NCBI GenBank assembly: GCA_016711105.1
Contig: JADJTO010000035.1
Location: 1-64,000, forward strand
DNA: 64,000 bases
Source of the DNA: Micropruina sp.
GTDB lineage: Bacteria; Actinomycetota; Actinomycetes; Propionibacteriales; Propionibacteriaceae
Reading direction: 5' to 3'
The position numbers and the translations under genes are program-made. The notes under the pieces were generated by a model that saw only the letters and a program-made list of their open reading frames with translations, had not been told where the DNA came from and made no database searches. Numbering within the stretch: the stretch's first letter is position 1; each line of letters opens with the position of its first letter. Positions 50,372 to 58,722 of this stretch are shown here, in pieces.

Positions 50372-51985
50372 ATGAGCGAGAACACCACCGACATCGTGAT
50401 CGTCGGCGCCGGGGCCAGCGGGCTGCTGGCCGCCGTCGCAGCTAGACGGCTGGGCCATGAAGTGCTGGTGATCGAAGCCGACGATCGCGTGGGCGGCGCC
50501 ACCGCGCTCTCCGATGGGATCATGTGGCTCCCCGCGGCCGAGGGAGGCCGGGGCGGGAGCGATTCGGTCGAGGATGCCCGGGCGTACCTGGACGCGGTGC
50601 TGGGTGCCCCGACGTTGGCCTCGACGCCGGCGCGACGCGACGCCTTCGTCCGAACCTCACCGCTGCTCGCCAAGTGGCTGCGCTCCTCAAAGATCACGCT
50701 GACGCCGGTGAAGGGCTTGCCGGACTACGACCAGAGTGCGCCCGGCGCCCGACGTCAAGGACGTTCCCTGCAGACCCCCCCGGTGGACAAGGCGAAGCTC
50801 GGCGATTGGGCCGCCCGGATCAAGGACACCCCCGATGCGGGTGGGCCGCGCTCCCCGCGCGAGATGGCCACGGCGGTCACCTCGGCTGCGTGGCGACTGT
50901 TCCGGCGCAAGGAGTTGAGCTCCGGCGGCACGACCCTGGTGGCCGAATTGCTGCGCCGGGCCGTCGGAAGCGGGGTCACTCTCTGGCTGGGCACCACCTT
51001 CACGGGCCTGATCGAGGAAGACGGAGTCGTCGTCGGAGTCAGCGTGCAGCGCGAGGGCGCCAGTGTTGAGGTGCGCTCGGGTCGAGGGGTGCTGCTGGCC
51101 TGCGGTGGCTTTGAGGCCAGCCAGGATCTGCGTGGGGAGTATTTGCCGCTGCCCACTGATGCTGCGTGGTCTACCACCGGCGTCGCGAACCGGGGTGCGG
51201 GGCTGAGTGCCGCCACCGAGATCGGCGCGGCCGCGATCGCCATGGACGACGCCTGGTGGAGTCCGACCATCATCTGCGAAGGGGTCGGGCATCCGATCGA
51301 CCGGGAGCGCTCGCTGCCGCATGGCGTGATCGTCGATCAGGCCGGAGACCGCTTCTTCAATGAGGCCGCCCCCGGCACGATCGCCGGTCGGATGATCTAC
51401 GAACGCAACCGCGGCATGCGGGCCGTCCCGTCGTATCTGATCCTGGACAACCGGCATCGCCAGAAGTATTCACTGGGGCCCTGGCCTGCCGGGGTCACGC
51501 CGCGCCGCGCCTGGACGCGGGCGAGGTGGTCAAGGCCAACACCCTGATCGACCTGGCGCAGAAGTTGGGCGTCGACCGGGCCGGGCTGTTGGGCAGCGTG
51601 GTGCGCTTCAACGGGTTCGCCGGGCGCGGCAAGGACGCGGATTTCCGGCGCGGCGAAACCGCCGCCGAGCGCCAGCGGGGCGATGCGTCCAAGCGGCGCA
51701 ACCCCTGCCTGGGTGGGGTCGAGAAGGGCCCGTACTGGGCGGTCAAGGTGTACCCGGGCGATGAGGGCACCAAGGGAGGGCTGCAGGTGGACGAGAACCT
51801 GCGGGTGCTCCGTGCCGGCGGGAGCCGATCCCGGGCTGTACGCCTGCGGCGGCACGGCCGCATCGCTGATGGGCCGAGGTAATCCCGGGGTCGGCGCCGC
51901 CCTCGGGTCGTCCTTGGTCGAGGCGTACCGGGCCGTGCTCTGGATGACCGGCCAACTCCAGAAGCTGGACGAGGCGACCACCTGA
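50372..51985 (+). CDS. FAD-dependent 3-ketosteroid dehydrogenase-like oxidoreductase, two frameshifts
   Basis: FAD-binding_2 family protein, about 538 residues after correction. IVIVGAGASGLLAAVAARRLG is the N-terminal Rossmann motif, and GGATALSDGIMWLP is typical of the fumarate reductase/KstD group. Later come GVLLACGGFE, DQAGDRFFNEA, and, after the breaks, PGLYACGGTAASLMG near the C-terminus. Frame changes lie near 51505-51515 and 51808-51815. A KstD-like enzyme would introduce the delta-1 double bond in steroids, but other substrates are possible. Starts 5 bp after pepA. The ATG at 50372 is used. Confidence 0.8.
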
Positions 51986-52012
51986 GCAATCGCGGGTTCC
52001 CGGGACGGCTGC

Positions 52013-52348
52013 TCAGGGAGCGCTGTTTCGGCGTCCCTTACTGCGGGCGTTGAAGTCGCGCATCCGCTGCGGGTAGCCGACCACGGCGGCGTCATAGACC
52101 GGAAGACCGTGCCGCTCGGCGAACTGGCGGGCGGCGATCACCGAGTCCACCGAGCGGCGGGTCCATTCGCCGTCGAAGGCCACCAGCAGCACGCTGGCCC
52201 TGGCCATGGAGGTGGGCATCTCGACGAACGCCTCGATGCCCCGGTGGGTCGCCACGAACTGTTCCAGGTGCTGCACGCTCGCTGCCTGGTTCGCCCGCTG
52301 CTGGGGCGTTCGGGGCGAGCGGCGCCAGGAGTTCCACGACCATGCCAT
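52013..52348 (-). CDS. Conserved small hypothetical protein
   Basis: 111 residues from the ATG at 52348. A basic Trp-rich start (MAWSWNSWRRSPRT), then an alpha-beta region with SVLLVAFDGEWTRRSVDS and LPVYDAAVVGYPQRMRDFN. The C-terminus is basic. No TM or signal. Unrecognised. It is divergent from the E2 gene and convergent with the FAD enzyme. A much longer open frame continuing upstream on the same strand is antisense to E2 and rejected. Confidence 0.7.
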   Translation of the reverse strand: MAWSWNSWRRSPRTPQQRANQAASVQHLEQFVATHRGIEAFVEMPTSMARASVLLVAFDGEWTRRSVDSVIAARQFAERHGLPVYDAAVVGYPQRMRDFNARSKGRRNSAP

Positions 52349-52519
52349 TCCCCCATTATGAGCGTCGCCCAAGGCTCTGGGGGAGCCAGCCGGGGGCGGC
52401 GGTCGGCCGGGCCGAGATCGGCAACGAAATTCCTGGTCAGGGGGGAAGCGGATTCGACCGGCCCGGGATAGTCTGGCCCAAATCCGATCCGTCGAGCCTG
52501 CACAAAGGAGCCGAGTTTC

Positions 52520-54295
52520 ATGACAACGCCCGTCCCGTTGCCCGCCTTGGGTGAAAGCGTCACAGAAGGCACCGTTTCGCGTTGGCTGAAGCAAGTGGGT
52601 GACACGGTCGAGTTGGATGAACCCCTGGTGGAGGTCTCCACCGACAAGGTCGACACCGAGATTCCTTCGCCCGCCGCCGGCATCCTGCTGGAGATCATGG
52701 TCGCCGAAGACGAAACCGCCGCAGTCGGCTCGGTGCTGGCCGTGATCGGTGAGGCCAGCGAGGCCGCCGCTCCCGAAGCTCCTGCCGCTCCCGCACCGGT
52801 GGAGGCCGCACCTGTGGAGGCCGCCCCCGCTCCCGTGGCAGCCGCCCCGGTCGCCGCGCCCCCGGTCCCAGCCGCCGCGCCCGCGCCAGCTGCTGCCGCA
52901 ACGGGCACCGAGGTCCTGTTGCCGCAACTGGGCGAGTCCGTCACCGAGGGCACCGTCTCCCGCTGGCTGAAGCAGGTCGGCGACACCGTGGCGGCCGACG
53001 AGCCCTTGGTCGAGGTGTCCACCGACAAGGTCGACACCGAAATCCCCTCCCCCATAGCCGGTGTGCTGCTGGAGATCCGCGTAGCCGAGGACTCGGTGGC
53101 CAAGGTCGGCTCCGTGCTCGCCGTGATCGGTGATCCAGCTTCGGTGGCTGCTCCGGCGGAGGCGCCGGCCCCCGTGGCTGCTCCGGCCGAGGCTCCGGCC
53201 CCGGTGGCTGCTCCGGCCCCGGTCGCTGCCGCTCCCGTGGCAACCCCGACCCCCACTGCAGCCCCGGCCGCAGCTCCGCGGCGCGCCGCCGATGAGGCCG
53301 GCACCGACAGCACCTATGTGACCCCGCTGGTTCGCAAGCTGGCCAGCCAGCACGACATCGACCTTGGCTCCGTCACCGGCACCGGGGTCGGCGGTCGCGT
53401 CCGCAAGCAGGACGTCATCGCCGCCTCGGAAGCCGCCGCTGCCGCTGCCGCCGCTGCTGAAGCAGCCGCCAAGGCTGCCGCTGCCGCTCCGGCCCCGGTT
53501 GCGCCCGCCGCCCCCGCGGCTGCGTCCCCCGCTGCCCCCCGGGCGCCGAAGGCCGCCCCGGCCGCCGGCTCCAAGCGCGGCAGCACCGAGAAGCTCAGCC
53601 GGATGCGGGCCACCATCGCCAAGCGCATGGTCGAATCGCTGCAGGTGTCGGCGCAGCTGACCGGCACGGTCGAGGTCGACATGACCAACATCTCCAAGCT
53701 GCGGGCCAAAGCCAAGGACGACTTCAAGAAGCGCGAAGGCGCCTCCCTCTCCTACCTGCCTTTCATCTGCAAGGCCGTCTGCGAGGGCTTGAAGAACTTC
53801 GAGAAGCTGAACGCCACGATGGACACCGAGGCGGGCATGGTGACCTACGCCGATGCCGAGCACCTGGGCATCGCGGTCGACACCGAGCGCGGACTGCTGG
53901 TGCCGGTCGTCCGTGACGCCGGTGACCTCAGCCTGGCCGGCCTGGCCAAGAAGATCGGCGACGTCGCCTACCGTTCCCGGAACAACAAGATCGGGCCGGA
54001 CGAACTCAGCGGCGGCACGTTCACCATCACCAACTACGGCTCAGCCGGGACGCTCTTCGACACCCCGATCGTCAACCAACCGCAGGTCGCCATCCTCGGC
54101 ACCGGCGCGCTGGTGAAGCGTCCGATGGTGCTCAGCGACCCAGCGCTGGGCGACATCATCGCGATCCGCGACATGATGTACCTCTCGCTCAGCTACGACC
54201 ACCGGATCGTGGACGGTGCCGACGCGGCCCGCTTCCTCAGCTTCCTGAAGGCCCGCCTCGAAGAGGGCGACTTCGGAGCCGAACTCGGTCTCTGA
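52520..54295 (+). CDS. sucB: Dihydrolipoamide acyltransferase (E2), two lipoyl domains
   Basis: 591 residues: lipoyl domain 1 (about 4-78, Lys in STDKVDTEIPSP), Ala/Pro linker, lipoyl domain 2 (about 130-205, same motif), linker, peripheral E3/E1-binding domain (VTPLVRKLASQHDIDL, about 270-305), Ala-rich linker, and catalytic domain (355-591) with the active-site His in SYDHRIVDGADAARF. This is the actinobacterial DlaT/SucB-type E2 shared by pyruvate and possibly 2-oxoglutarate dehydrogenase complexes. The ATG at 52520 has AAGGAGCC upstream. lipB and lipA follow. Confidence 0.95.
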   Translation: MTTPVPLPALGESVTEGTVSRWLKQVGDTVELDEPLVEVSTDKVDTEIPSPAAGILLEIMVAEDETAAVGSVLAVIGEASEAAAPEAPAAPAPVEAAPVEAAPAPVAAAPVAAPPVPAAAPAPAAAATGTEVLLPQLGESVTEGTVSRWLKQVGDTVAADEPLVEVSTDKVDTEIPSPIAGVLLEIRVAEDSVAKVGSVLAVIGDPASVAAPAEAPAPVAAPAEAPAPVAAPAPVAAAPVATPTPTAAPAAAPRRAADEAGTDSTYVTPLVRKLASQHDIDLGSVTGTGVGGRVRKQDVIAASEAAAAAAAAAEAAAKAAAAAPAPVAPAAPAAASPAAPRAPKAAPAAGSKRGSTEKLSRMRATIAKRMVESLQVSAQLTGTVEVDMTNISKLRAKAKDDFKKREGASLSYLPFICKAVCEGLKNFEKLNATMDTEAGMVTYADAEHLGIAVDTERGLLVPVVRDAGDLSLAGLAKKIGDVAYRSRNNKIGPDELSGGTFTITNYGSAGTLFDTPIVNQPQVAILGTGALVKRPMVLSDPALGDIIAIRDMMYLSLSYDHRIVDGADAARFLSFLKARLEEGDFGAELGL

Positions 54296-54307
54296 TCGAA
54301 CCCGGAA

Positions 54308-54340
54308 GGCCCCGTCGGCAGTTCTCCGGCGGGGTCTTCT
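54308..54340 (+). terminator. Terminator after E2 gene
   Basis: An 11-bp stem (GGCCCCGTCGG / CCGGCGGGGTC, two wobbles) starts 12 bp after the stop and is followed by TTCT. Confidence 0.7.
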
Positions 54341-54365
54341 GCGTCGTCGCCCGGAGAGGGCGTCC

Positions 54366-54371
54366 TATAGT
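54366..54371 (+). promoter_or_regulatory. -10 element of lipB (leaderless type)
   Basis: TATAGT, 6 nt before the GTG at 54378. Confidence 0.6.
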
Positions 54372-54377
54372 GCTGGA

Positions 54378-55074
54378 GTGACTGATCTTCGTGGGGCTGC
54401 CCTGCCGGTCGAGTTCCACTACCTGGGGCTCACCGGTGACTCCCGCAGCTCACCGACTACCACGAGGCGTGGGAGGTGCAGCGCCAGTTGCACGCCCGCG
54501 TCGCCTCCGGCGAGATCGGGCCTCAGGTGATCTACGTGGAACACCCCCGGTCTACACCGCCGGACGACGCACCCTGCCCGAGGAACGACCCTTCGACGGC
54601 ACGCCCGTGGTCGATGTCGATCGAGGCGGCAAGATCACCTGGCACGGTCCGGGCCAGTTGGTCGGGTACCCGATCGTCTTCCTGCCCCGCGGCTTCGGCG
54701 TCGTCGACTACGTCCGCCGGGTCGAGGAGGCACTGATCCGAGTCTTGGACGAGTACGGGATCACCACAGCGCGGGTTGAGGGCCGCACCGGGGTCTGGTT
54801 GGCCGCCACAGCGAGCCGCCCGGAACGCAAGATCGCGGCGATCGGGATCAGGGTCTCCCGCCAGACCACGATGCACGGCTTCGCGCTCAACGTGACCAGC
54901 GACCTGGGCTACTTCGACAACATCGTCCCGTGCGGCATCGCCGACGCCGGGGTGACCACGATGGCCGCCGAACTCGACGCCGAACCCCCCTCCCTGGTGG
55001 AGTTGGGCCGCCGACTGGAGCCGCATTTGAGCGAGTTGCTGGTCGTGGCCGCACCGGTGATCGCTGTCGGCTGA
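54378..55074 (+). CDS. lipB: Octanoyltransferase, two frameshifts
   Basis: Transfers octanoyl from ACP to lipoyl domains such as those of the adjacent E2. After restoring the frame the reading is FHYLGLTG, LTDYHEAWEVQRQLHARV, QVIYVEHPPVYTAGRR, GGKITWHGPGQLVGYPIV (RGG, HGPGQ hallmark), the acyl-binding KIAAIGIRVS with the catalytic Lys, and HGFALNVTSDLGYFDNIVPCGI with the catalytic Cys. A missing A near 54436 and a missing C in the C-run near 54548 break it. About 231 residues. It is followed by lipA. Confidence 0.92.
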
Positions 55075-55106
55075 CTCCGACGCTCCCCGTTGGCGGCGCC
55101 GGGTAT

Positions 55107-55112
55107 TACCAT
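55107..55112 (+). promoter_or_regulatory. -10 element of lipA (leaderless type)
   Basis: TACCAT, 6 nt before the GTG at 55119. Confidence 0.55.
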
Positions 55113-55118
55113 GTCCCC

Positions 55119-56117
55119 GTGACCCATACCGACAGTGCAGGCTCGGTCCAGATCGGCACCACCGATGCCCCAGTGGCTGGCCGGCGCTTGTTGCGGATCG
55201 AGGTGCGCAACGCCGCAACCCCGATCGAGCGTAAGCCGTCGTGGATCAAGACCACCGCGACCATGGGTCCGCAGTATCGAGAACTGCAGAGCCTGGTGAA
55301 GTCCGAGGGGCTGCACACCGTCTGCCAGGAGGCCGGCTGCCCCAACATCTTCGAATGCTGGGAAGACCGCGAAGCCACCTTCCTGATCGGTGGCGACTCC
55401 TGCACCCGACGCTGCGACTTCTGCCAGATCGAATCGCGCAAGCCGTCCGGCTACGACACCGAGGAACCGGCCCGGGGGGCTGAGTCCGTCCGGACGATGG
55501 GGCTCAAGTACGCCACGGTCACCGGGGTCTGCCGGGATGACCTCGCTGATGAGGGCGCCTGGTTGTACTCAGAGACGATCCGCCAGATCCACGCGGTCAA
55601 CCCCGGCGTCGGCGTGGAAATGCTCGCTCCCGACTTCTCCGGGCGGGACGAGTTCCTGCAGCAGATCTTCGACACCCGTCCTGAGGTGTTCGCGCACAAC
55701 GTCGAGACCGTGCCACGGATCTTCAAGCGGATCCGCCCCGGCTTCCGGTACGACCGCTCGCTGGAGGTGCTGACCAAGTCACGCGCCAACGGCTTGGTGA
55801 CCAAGTCGAACCTGATCCTGGGCATGGGCGAGACCCGCGAGGAGATCTCGATCGCCCTGCAGGATCTCTACGACGCCGGCACCGAGTTGGTCACGATCAC
55901 CCAGTACCTTCGGCCTTCGGCCAAGCACCACCCGATCGACCGCTGGGTCACCCCGCAGGAGTTCGACGAACTGGCCGAAGAGGCCCGCGAAATCGGCTTC
56001 ACCGGCGTCCTCAGCGGACCCTTGGTCCGGTCGTCCTACCGTGCGGGACGGCTGTATCGAGAAGCTACCCAGGCCCGGACAGCCGGGACCACCAACAACG
56101 GCGGGAGCGCAGAGTAA
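55119..56117 (+). CDS. lipA: Lipoyl synthase
   Basis: 332-residue radical-SAM enzyme inserting two sulfurs into octanoyl-lipoyl domains. The auxiliary cluster cysteines are in CQEAGCPNIFECWE (about 69-80), the SAM cluster in CTRRCDFCQ (about 95-103), and the C-terminal RSSYRAG provides the serine ligand. The GTG at 55119 is supported by the -10; a longer upstream open frame is excluded because it would run through lipB. Its auxiliary cluster would be supplied by ErpA. The stop overlaps the next ATG. Confidence 0.96.
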   Translation: MTHTDSAGSVQIGTTDAPVAGRRLLRIEVRNAATPIERKPSWIKTTATMGPQYRELQSLVKSEGLHTVCQEAGCPNIFECWEDREATFLIGGDSCTRRCDFCQIESRKPSGYDTEEPARGAESVRTMGLKYATVTGVCRDDLADEGAWLYSETIRQIHAVNPGVGVEMLAPDFSGRDEFLQQIFDTRPEVFAHNVETVPRIFKRIRPGFRYDRSLEVLTKSRANGLVTKSNLILGMGETREEISIALQDLYDAGTELVTITQYLRPSAKHHPIDRWVTPQEFDELAEEAREIGFTGVLSGPLVRSSYRAGRLYREATQARTAGTTNNGGSAE

Positions 56118-56878
56118 TGGCAAGCGAGCGGGCCAAGGCACTGGCCGCGCAACAGAAGGCCGACCGGCGCGCAGAGAAGCTGCGCAAGAAGAACTCGACC
56201 GACCCGCGGGACTGGGGTTTCACCAAGCGGGTGATCGAGACCTACAAGCAGACCGACAAGATGGACCCCCAGCTGCGCTGGTGGAGCCTGGGCGCCATCG
56301 GCGGTTCCCTGCTCGTCTTCGGCGTGATCGGGATCTTCGTCCAGCCCTGGTGGTCGTGGCTGATCGTGGGCCTCGCGGCCGCCTTCTCGGCCGTCCTGTG
56401 GGTGCTGATGTGGCGGGTGAAGAAGGCCAATTACGCCAAGTACGAGGGTCAGCTCGGCTCAGCCGAGGTCGCCTTCCAGCTGATGAACGCCAAGAAGTGG
56501 ACCTATGAGATCGGGATCGCGATGACCCGGCAGATGGACATCGTGCATCGTGCCATCGGCGAGCCCGGCATCGTCCTGGTCGGCGAGGGGAACACCGGAC
56601 GGGTGAAGACCCTGATGGCGGCTGAGGCCAAGAAGCATGAGCAGGTGGCCTACGGGGTCAAGGTGACCACGGTGGTGGTGGGCCGTGAACCCGGTCAGAT
56701 CCCGCTGGACCAGCTGGCCAAGCACCTGCAGAAGCTGCCGAAGGTGATGCAGCCGCACCAGATCACCGAGGTCAAGGCCCGGCTGCGCGCTCTGGACGCT
56801 GTCCGTCCGAAGATCCCGGTGCCACGTGGCCCGATGCCGAGCCCCAAGGGCATGAACCGGGCGATGCGTGGCCGCTGA
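56117..56878 (+). CDS. DUF4191 membrane protein
   Basis: 253 residues. Basic N-terminus (ASERAKALAAQQKADRRAEKLRKK), two TM helices (about 55-100) separated by a short QPWWSW loop, and a C-terminal alpha-beta domain (about 130-240) with IVLVGEGNTGRVKTLMAAEAKKHEQVA, typical of DUF4191. Function unknown, conserved next to lipA in actinobacteria (Rv2219). The mycobacteria-like gene order ends here. Confidence 0.9.
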   Translation: MASERAKALAAQQKADRRAEKLRKKNSTDPRDWGFTKRVIETYKQTDKMDPQLRWWSLGAIGGSLLVFGVIGIFVQPWWSWLIVGLAAAFSAVLWVLMWRVKKANYAKYEGQLGSAEVAFQLMNAKKWTYEIGIAMTRQMDIVHRAIGEPGIVLVGEGNTGRVKTLMAAEAKKHEQVAYGVKVTTVVVGREPGQIPLDQLAKHLQKLPKVMQPHQITEVKARLRALDAVRPKIPVPRGPMPSPKGMNRAMRGR

Positions 56879-56905
56879 GGCCGATCGGAGCGCTGAGCTC
56901 CACCA

Positions 56906-58720
56906 GTGAACATCGTGAACGCCGAGCGGATCGGCAAGGCTTTTGGCACGCGCATCCTGCTGGAGGAAGTCAGCCTCGGACTGGCCAAGGGGGACGTGAT
57001 CGGGGTCGTCGGACGCAACGGCGACGGCAAGACCACCCTGCTCGACATCCTCACCGGACGCACCCCTCCCGATTCGGGCCAGGTTGTACGGACGGCGAGC
57101 GCCTCGATCGGCTACCTCGGTCAGGACGAGAACTTCCAGCCCGGGCAGACCGTCCGCGACGTCATCGTGGGCGGCCAACCCGACCATGTGTGGGCCGCCG
57201 ACGCGACCCGGCGGGCGATCGTCTCGCACCTGCTGGCAGAGATCGACCTGGACGCCGAAGTGGCCCAACTCAGTGGTGGCGAGCGCCGACGGACCTCGCT
57301 GGTGGCGCTGATGCTGGGCGGCCATGACCTGCTGGTGCTGGACGAACCGACCAACCACCTCGACGTCGAGGCCGTGGCCTGGTTGGCCGAGCATCTGAAC
57401 ACCCTGCGCGCCTCGGACATGGCGATGCTCGTGGTCAGCCACGATCGCTGGTTCCTGGACGCCATCTGCACGCGGGTGTGGGAGGTTCACGACGCTGTCG
57501 TGGACGCCTACGACGGCGGTTACGCGGCCTACGTGCTGGCCCGCAACGAACGCTCCCGGCAGGCCTCGGCCAGCGAGAGTCGGCGACGCAAACCTGCTCC
57601 GCAAGGAACTTGCCTGGCTGCGGCGGGGAGCCCCGCGCGGACGTCCAAACCGAAGTTCCGGATCGACGCGGCGAACTCGCTGATCATGGGCGAACCCGAG
57701 CCGCGGGACCGTCTGGGGCTGAAGCAGTTCTCGGTCAGCCGCCTCGGCAAGGACGTGTTCGACCTCACCGACGTGAGCTACACCCTGACCCCCCGCGCGG
57801 ACGCAGCCGACCAGCGTCCGCGCACGCTGTTCGACGACCTCACCTGGTCGATCGGCCCGGGCGATCGGATCGGCCTGATCGGGGTGAACGGATCCGGTAA
57901 GACCACGCTGCTTCGGCTGCTGACCCAGGAGCTGACCCCGGGCAGCGGTCGCGTCCGGCAAGGGAAGACGCTCAAGATCGGGCACCTTTCCCAGGCGGTG
58001 GTCGAACTCGACGAGTCCGAACGGGTGCTGGATTCGGTGAACGGGATGCGCCGACAGACCACCTTGACCAGCGGAAAGGAAGTCTCCGCCTCGACCCTGT
58101 TGGAGGACTTCGGCTTCACCGGGGAACGTCTGGTGACCCGGATCGGTGACCTCTCCGGAGGCGAGCGACGTCGGCTGCAGTTCTTGCGGTTGCTGCTCTC
58201 AGAGCCGAACGTGTTGCTGTTGGACGAACCGACCAACGACCTCGACATCGACACCCTGACCGTCATCGAAGACCACCTCGACACCTGGCCCGGCACCCTG
58301 ATCGTGGTCAGCCACGACCGGTACTTCCTGGAGCGGGTCTGTGACGTCACCTACGCGCTGACCGGCGACGGCGCCTGCGTGATGCTGCCCGGTGGGGTGG
58401 AGCAGTACCTGGAGCAGCGGCGGGCCCTCACCGAGGGTCCCGCTGCCGGGTCAGCCAAGGGCTCTCAAGGGAAGGCGTCCGAGCAGTCGGCCCCGAGCAA
58501 CGCGGCGCTCACCCGCCAGGCTCGTAAAGACCTGGCCCGGATCGAGGGTCGGCTGACCAAGATCGCGGCGCAGCAAGTGCGACTGCACGCCCAGTTGGCG
58601 GACGCCGCGTCCGATTACGCCGCGTTCAGCCGCCTCCAGCAGCAGTTGGACGACCTCACCCAGGAGCATGACGACCTGGAGACGACCTGGCTGGAGGCAG
58701 CCGAGCGGCTCGGCGACTGA
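56906..58720 (+). CDS. ABC-F family ATPase, two compensating indels
   Basis: 604-residue soluble protein with two ABC domains. Domain 1 has GRNGDGKTTLLD (about 33), LSGGERRRTSLV and VLDEPTNHLD. Domain 2 has GVNGSGKTTLLR (about 330), LSGGERRRLQFL and LLDEPTNDLD. A coiled-coil C-terminal tail follows (about 525-604). ABC-F proteins act on the ribosome, in antibiotic protection or stall resolution. Residues about 229-243 read RKPAPQGTCLAAAGSP, whereas the alternative frame gives RNLLRKELAWLRRGAP. An extra A near 57590 and a missing C near 57632 explain this. Starts with GTG at 56906. Converges with pfk. Confidence 0.88.
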   Translation: MNIVNAERIGKAFGTRILLEEVSLGLAKGDVIGVVGRNGDGKTTLLDILTGRTPPDSGQVVRTASASIGYLGQDENFQPGQTVRDVIVGGQPDHVWAADATRRAIVSHLLAEIDLDAEVAQLSGGERRRTSLVALMLGGHDLLVLDEPTNHLDVEAVAWLAEHLNTLRASDMAMLVVSHDRWFLDAICTRVWEVHDAVVDAYDGGYAAYVLARNERSRQASASESRRRKPAPQGTCLAAAGSPARTSKPKFRIDAANSLIMGEPEPRDRLGLKQFSVSRLGKDVFDLTDVSYTLTPRADAADQRPRTLFDDLTWSIGPGDRIGLIGVNGSGKTTLLRLLTQELTPGSGRVRQGKTLKIGHLSQAVVELDESERVLDSVNGMRRQTTLTSGKEVSASTLLEDFGFTGERLVTRIGDLSGGERRRLQFLRLLLSEPNVLLLDEPTNDLDIDTLTVIEDHLDTWPGTLIVVSHDRYFLERVCDVTYALTGDGACVMLPGGVEQYLEQRRALTEGPAAGSAKGSQGKASEQSAPSNAALTRQARKDLARIEGRLTKIAAQQVRLHAQLADAASDYAAFSRLQQQLDDLTQEHDDLETTWLEAAERLGD

Positions 58721-58722
58721 GC

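Noticed and set aside
52349..53863. Gly/Arg-rich open frame on the minus strand extending the small 52013 gene
   Set aside because: Antisense to the E2 gene. The repetitive Gly-rich content mirrors the Ala/Pro linkers of E2.
57590..57635. Novel linker in the ABC-F protein
   Set aside because: An extra A and a missing C turn a conserved segment (RKELAWLRRG) into a spurious reading. It is a double base error, not a new sequence.
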